From: SZUA-309 sp965232595 | Lineage (GTDB): Bacteria; Pseudomonadota; Gammaproteobacteria; Pseudomonadales; Azotimanducaceae | Length of the DNA: 64,000 nt | Assembly: GCA_965232595.1 (NCBI GenBank) | Contig: OZ246983.1 | Span: 4,774,001-4,838,000, forward strand | Reading direction: 5' to 3' | Shown: in pieces, positions 61,499 through 64,000 of the stretch | Position numbering within the stretch: position 1 is the first letter of the stretch | How the letters are laid out: each line of letters starts with the position of its first letter | Program-made: the position numbers and the translations under genes | Notes under the pieces: model-generated | The model's input: only the letters and a program-made list of their open reading frames with translations | Told to the model about the DNA's origin: nothing | Databases searched by the model: none

Positions 61499-62017
61499 CT
61501 AGTAGTCGAGCTGATCATCGACGGCATGACCACGCCTCGGCACCAGCAACGAGCGTTCGAAGATGATCACCTGAGTGCCGTCCTGCTTTCTGCCTGTCGT
61601 CTCCACCGTCACGACGCCCTGGTTCGGTCGCGACTCCGACGCTCGCACGCTCAGCACCTTCGACTCCGCGTACAGCGTATCGCCAATGTGGACGGGGCCG
61701 GTCAATCGCACCTTGTCCCAACCCAGGTTCGCCACCGTCTTCTGCGAGATGTCGGAAACGGACATCCCCGTGACCAGAGAGATGGTGAGGCACGAGTTCA
61801 CCAGCACCTGGCCAAACTCGCTCTGCTCGGCGTACTCACGATCGAAGTGCAGCGGGTGCTGGTTCATGGTCAGCAGGGTGAACCAGGTGTTGTCTGCTTC
61901 GGTGATCGTCCGGCCCGGGCGGTGTTCGTAGACATCCCCCACCGTAAACTCTTCCAGATAACGTCCATAGGACTCCCGGTAGCGCTGCTCGCCTACCGGT
62001 TTCGCCTCAGCAACCAT
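61499..62017 (-). CDS. MaoC family dehydratase
   Basis: This 172-residue hotdog-fold protein has TITEADNTWFTLLTMNQHPLHFD with the catalytic Asp and His, and VLVNSCLTISLVTGMSV. It hydrates enoyl-CoA or a mesaconyl-CoA-like compound. I start at ATG 62017, with AAGGGGCAGGGC upstream; the frame to 62056 adds 13 unrelated residues. It heads the operon with the acyl-CoA dehydrogenase, whose product it can use. Confidence 0.9.
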   Translation of the reverse strand: MVAEAKPVGEQRYRESYGRYLEEFTVGDVYEHRPGRTITEADNTWFTLLTMNQHPLHFDREYAEQSEFGQVLVNSCLTISLVTGMSVSDISQKTVANLGWDKVRLTGPVHIGDTLYAESKVLSVRASESRPNQGVVTVETTGRKQDGTQVIIFERSLLVPRRGHAVDDQLDY

Positions 62018-62113
62018 GCCCTGCCCCTTACATCCTCTTTGGCTCCACAGTGCCAAAAAAACTCTTCAAGAGGTACTCTTCAAGCGCTACGAAGTATCGG
62101 GAAGGAGCAACAC

Positions 62114-63124
62114 ATGGCGGCACTGGAGCCTGGAAGCGACGCGTGGCTGGCGTCCGTGACAGAAGAGATCATCGAGCCGGATCTGCCGATCATCGATCCC
62201 CATCACCACCTCTGGAACTACAGAGGCATCTCTGAATATCTGATTGGTAACCTCTGGGCCGATACCAGCTCCGGCCACAACGTGGTGAAGACTGTGTTCG
62301 TGGAGTGCCATGCCGAGTATCGCGCTGACGGACCCGAGCACGAGCGCTGCCTCGGCGAAACCGAGTTCGTGGTTCAGCAGGCCAGGGCCAGCGAGGCAGA
62401 TGCCAGCCAGGCCACCATCGCCGGCATCGTCGGTCACGCCGACCTCGCCTCGGGCGAACTGCTTAAGCTGGTGCTGGAGCAGCATCTTGAGATCGGCGAG
62501 GGACGCTTCAAAGGCATCCGCGACGCTGGCGCCAGCGCAGAACATCCCGAAGTGCTTAGGATCCCTGGCCGCGCTGCCCGGGATCACTACGCCCGACCGG
62601 CATTCCGGGACGGGGTGAGGCTGCTGGGTGAGATGGGGCTGTCCTTCGACACCTGGCACTACCACTACCAGAACCGCGACTTCCTCGACCTCGCCAGAGC
62701 ATGTCCGGACACCCAGATGATCCTGGATCACTTCGGCACGCCGCTCGGCGTTGGCCCCTATGCCGGGAAGCGGCAGGAGATATTCGATGCGTGGCGCAAA
62801 GACATGGAAGCCATTGCCGCCTGCCCGAACGTGGTAGCCAAGCTGGGCGGTCTGGCCATGCCCGACAACGGCTTCGGCTGGGATGCACGCGCAACCCCAC
62901 CCACCTCGGATGAGTTCTGCGAGGCCCAACGCGATTACTACCTGCACACCATCGAGTGCTTCGGTCCGGACCGCTGCATGATGGAGAGCAACTTTCCCGT
63001 CGACCGCTGGTCACTCTCCTACCCGGTGCTCTTCAACGGGTTGAAGAAAATCGTCGCGGACTTCAGCGATGCAGAGAAAGCCGCGATGTTTCACGACACC
63101 GCGGAGCGCGTTTACCGGCTATGA
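62114..63124 (+). CDS. Amidohydrolase_2 family hydrolase
   Basis: This 336-residue TIM-barrel hydrolase has the metal site PIIDPHHHLWNY (His30 and His32), VECHAEYR, MILDHFGTP and MMESNFPVDRWS. It is paralogous to the protein at 20320-21348. GAAGGAG precedes ATG 62114. It probably opens a lactone or cyclic amide, as in the 2-pyrone-4,6-dicarboxylate lactonase branch. It is divergent from the MaoC operon and converges with the Rieske oxygenase gene. Confidence 0.9.
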   Translation: MAALEPGSDAWLASVTEEIIEPDLPIIDPHHHLWNYRGISEYLIGNLWADTSSGHNVVKTVFVECHAEYRADGPEHERCLGETEFVVQQARASEADASQATIAGIVGHADLASGELLKLVLEQHLEIGEGRFKGIRDAGASAEHPEVLRIPGRAARDHYARPAFRDGVRLLGEMGLSFDTWHYHYQNRDFLDLARACPDTQMILDHFGTPLGVGPYAGKRQEIFDAWRKDMEAIAACPNVVAKLGGLAMPDNGFGWDARATPPTSDEFCEAQRDYYLHTIECFGPDRCMMESNFPVDRWSLSYPVLFNGLKKIVADFSDAEKAAMFHDTAERVYRL

Positions 63125-63128
63125 AGCT

Positions 63129-64000
63129 TCAGGCCGACTCGACCTTCTGCAGCGGCGGCTGCCCCAGGGCTTCCCGGTAGTTGTTGTGGAAGTGATGCAG
63201 CGCCGGCTCGTTGCGGCCGAAGATCACTTCCTTCAGCTGCCCGTTCTCCGCGGCCCGCTGCTGCATCTCGCCCATCACGTAGTCTTCCTGCTCGATCGTG
63301 CTGTGGAAGACTTCCAGTGAGGCCTCGAGGCTGGCGCCGCCATCGGAACGATTCTCGAACTCGTACACCTTGCTCGCGTCGAACTCCTGCTTCTGCGACT
63401 CGGCGAAATCGATGACTTCCTGAGTCCAGTAGAAGCTGACCTGGGTGACCGAGCGCCCTGCTCCGTCCGCATGCGGGTAGATCCTGATCAGCGTGGATTG
63501 CGCAGGGCTGGTGATCAGCTGCACGTTGGGGAACAGGTGATACATCACGAAGGTGCCGTGCTCGATCCGCCAGTCCGATTCCGGCATCTGCCGTAACGCA
63601 TCGATGCCACGGCTGGCCGTCACGAATCGGTGATGCCGACCGAACTCTTCGAAGTGCAGGTTGTTGCCGTAGTAAAGCTGACCCAGCGTCGAGTTGTGCA
63701 GCTTGCCGAAGTGATAGGTCTCGCCAAAGGTGTCGTTAGCGAATTTCCAGTTCAGCTTCATGTCGATGGTCTTATCGCCCACGAACTTCTGGCTCTCGAT
63801 GCCGAACGAGTCGAGCTCGGTCGCCAACTCGCTGCCGAGCAGCTTCTCCAGATCCAGCTCACCGCCAACTTGCGGGTGCACCCAGAGCAGCCCGCCACGC
63901 TCTACTGCAGGCAACTCCAGCAGGCCATGGCAGGACTTGTCGATGGCACCGAAGTGTTCCTCATCGGGGATCGCCAGCAGCTCCCCAGTGTTTGCGTAGC
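63129..64000 (-). CDS. Rieske-type aromatic ring-hydroxylating oxygenase alpha subunit (partial)
   Basis: The minus-strand frame remains open to the right edge, so only the last 290 or so residues are seen. It contains the end of the Rieske domain (YANTGELLAIPDEEHFGAI, LPAVERGGLLWVHP) and the mononuclear-iron domain with NWKFANDTFGETYHFGKLH, carrying the His ligands. The [2Fe-2S] cysteines lie outside the window. The enzyme hydroxylates or demethylates aromatic, steroid or amine substrates with an external reductase. Confidence 0.9.
   Translation of the reverse strand, partial: YANTGELLAIPDEEHFGAIDKSCHGLLELPAVERGGLLWVHPQVGGELDLEKLLGSELATELDSFGIESQKFVGDKTIDMKLNWKFANDTFGETYHFGKLHNSTLGQLYYGNNLHFEEFGRHHRFVTASRGIDALRQMPESDWRIEHGTFVMYHLFPNVQLITSPAQSTLIRIYPHADGAGRSVTQVSFYWTQEVIDFAESQKQEFDASKVYEFENRSDGGASLEASLEVFHSTIEQEDYVMGEMQQRAAENGQLKEVIFGRNEPALHHFHNNYREALGQPPLQKVESA

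Noticed and set aside
1..64000. CRISPR arrays, complete insertion sequences, prophage genes and rRNA
   Set aside because: None was seen. The only regular repeats are the coding hexapeptide array, the paired palindromes and the tRNA-end direct repeat; no selA, selB, selC or selD was found either.

Overview
The window reads as chromosome from a GC-rich, probably marine or soil, heterotrophic proteobacterium, most likely a gammaproteobacterium. This placement is inferred from gene content and codon use; no taxonomic marker is present. Genes are tightly packed, many convergent pairs end within a few bases of each other, and the theme is catabolism of unusual organic compounds. There are four metal-dependent amidohydrolases of the Amidohydro_2 type plus one cytosine-deaminase-like one, five Fe(II)/2-oxoglutarate oxygenases (four PhyH, one TauD/TfdA), four family III CoA-transferases, two sulfatases, two acyl-CoA dehydrogenases, a P450, a Rieske oxygenase, a MaoC hydratase, an acyl-CoA ligase, GSTs and a GH2 glycosidase.

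Layout: 1-4.2 kb holds, on the minus strand, a sigma-54 activator with a degenerate GGDEF and a GAF domain (cut by the left edge) and a subtilisin-like protease with a DGYLWA repeat tail. A tRNA-Pro(GGG) at 4.6 kb marks the left end of a roughly 6.6-kb, visibly lower-GC island; a 19-bp copy of the tRNA 3' end lies at 11.2 kb. The island carries cupin + TetR, divergent from amidohydrolase, AMP-ligase and tannase-family esterase, with twin palindromic operators between them. Next come an SDR and two tandem higBA modules, one with a truncated toxin. From 13.6 to 37.8 kb there are catabolic clusters in alternating orientation, including a second TetR/amidohydrolase divergent pair with a clear operator. 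From 37.9 to 64 kb there are further oxidoreductases and hydrolases, pyruvate phosphate dikinase, a nucleoside hydrolase/transporter pair and a truncated Rieske oxygenase at the right edge.

The most notable content is two genes interrupted by an in-frame TGA exactly where a redox cysteine is expected, each followed at the correct distance by a small stem-loop with the same CGUG loop start. They are an exported peroxiredoxin/thioredoxin-like protein (19225-19827, UxxC) and a GrdB-like reductase selenoprotein B homologue (55026-56240, UxxC). Both are proposed as selenoproteins. The selenocysteine machinery (selA, selB, selC, selD) is not in this window. The GrdB-like gene sits between an ADP-ribosylglycohydrolase gene and a TauD-type dioxygenase, with a 4-base overlap to the latter, which suggests an uncharacterised selenium-dependent catabolic operon.
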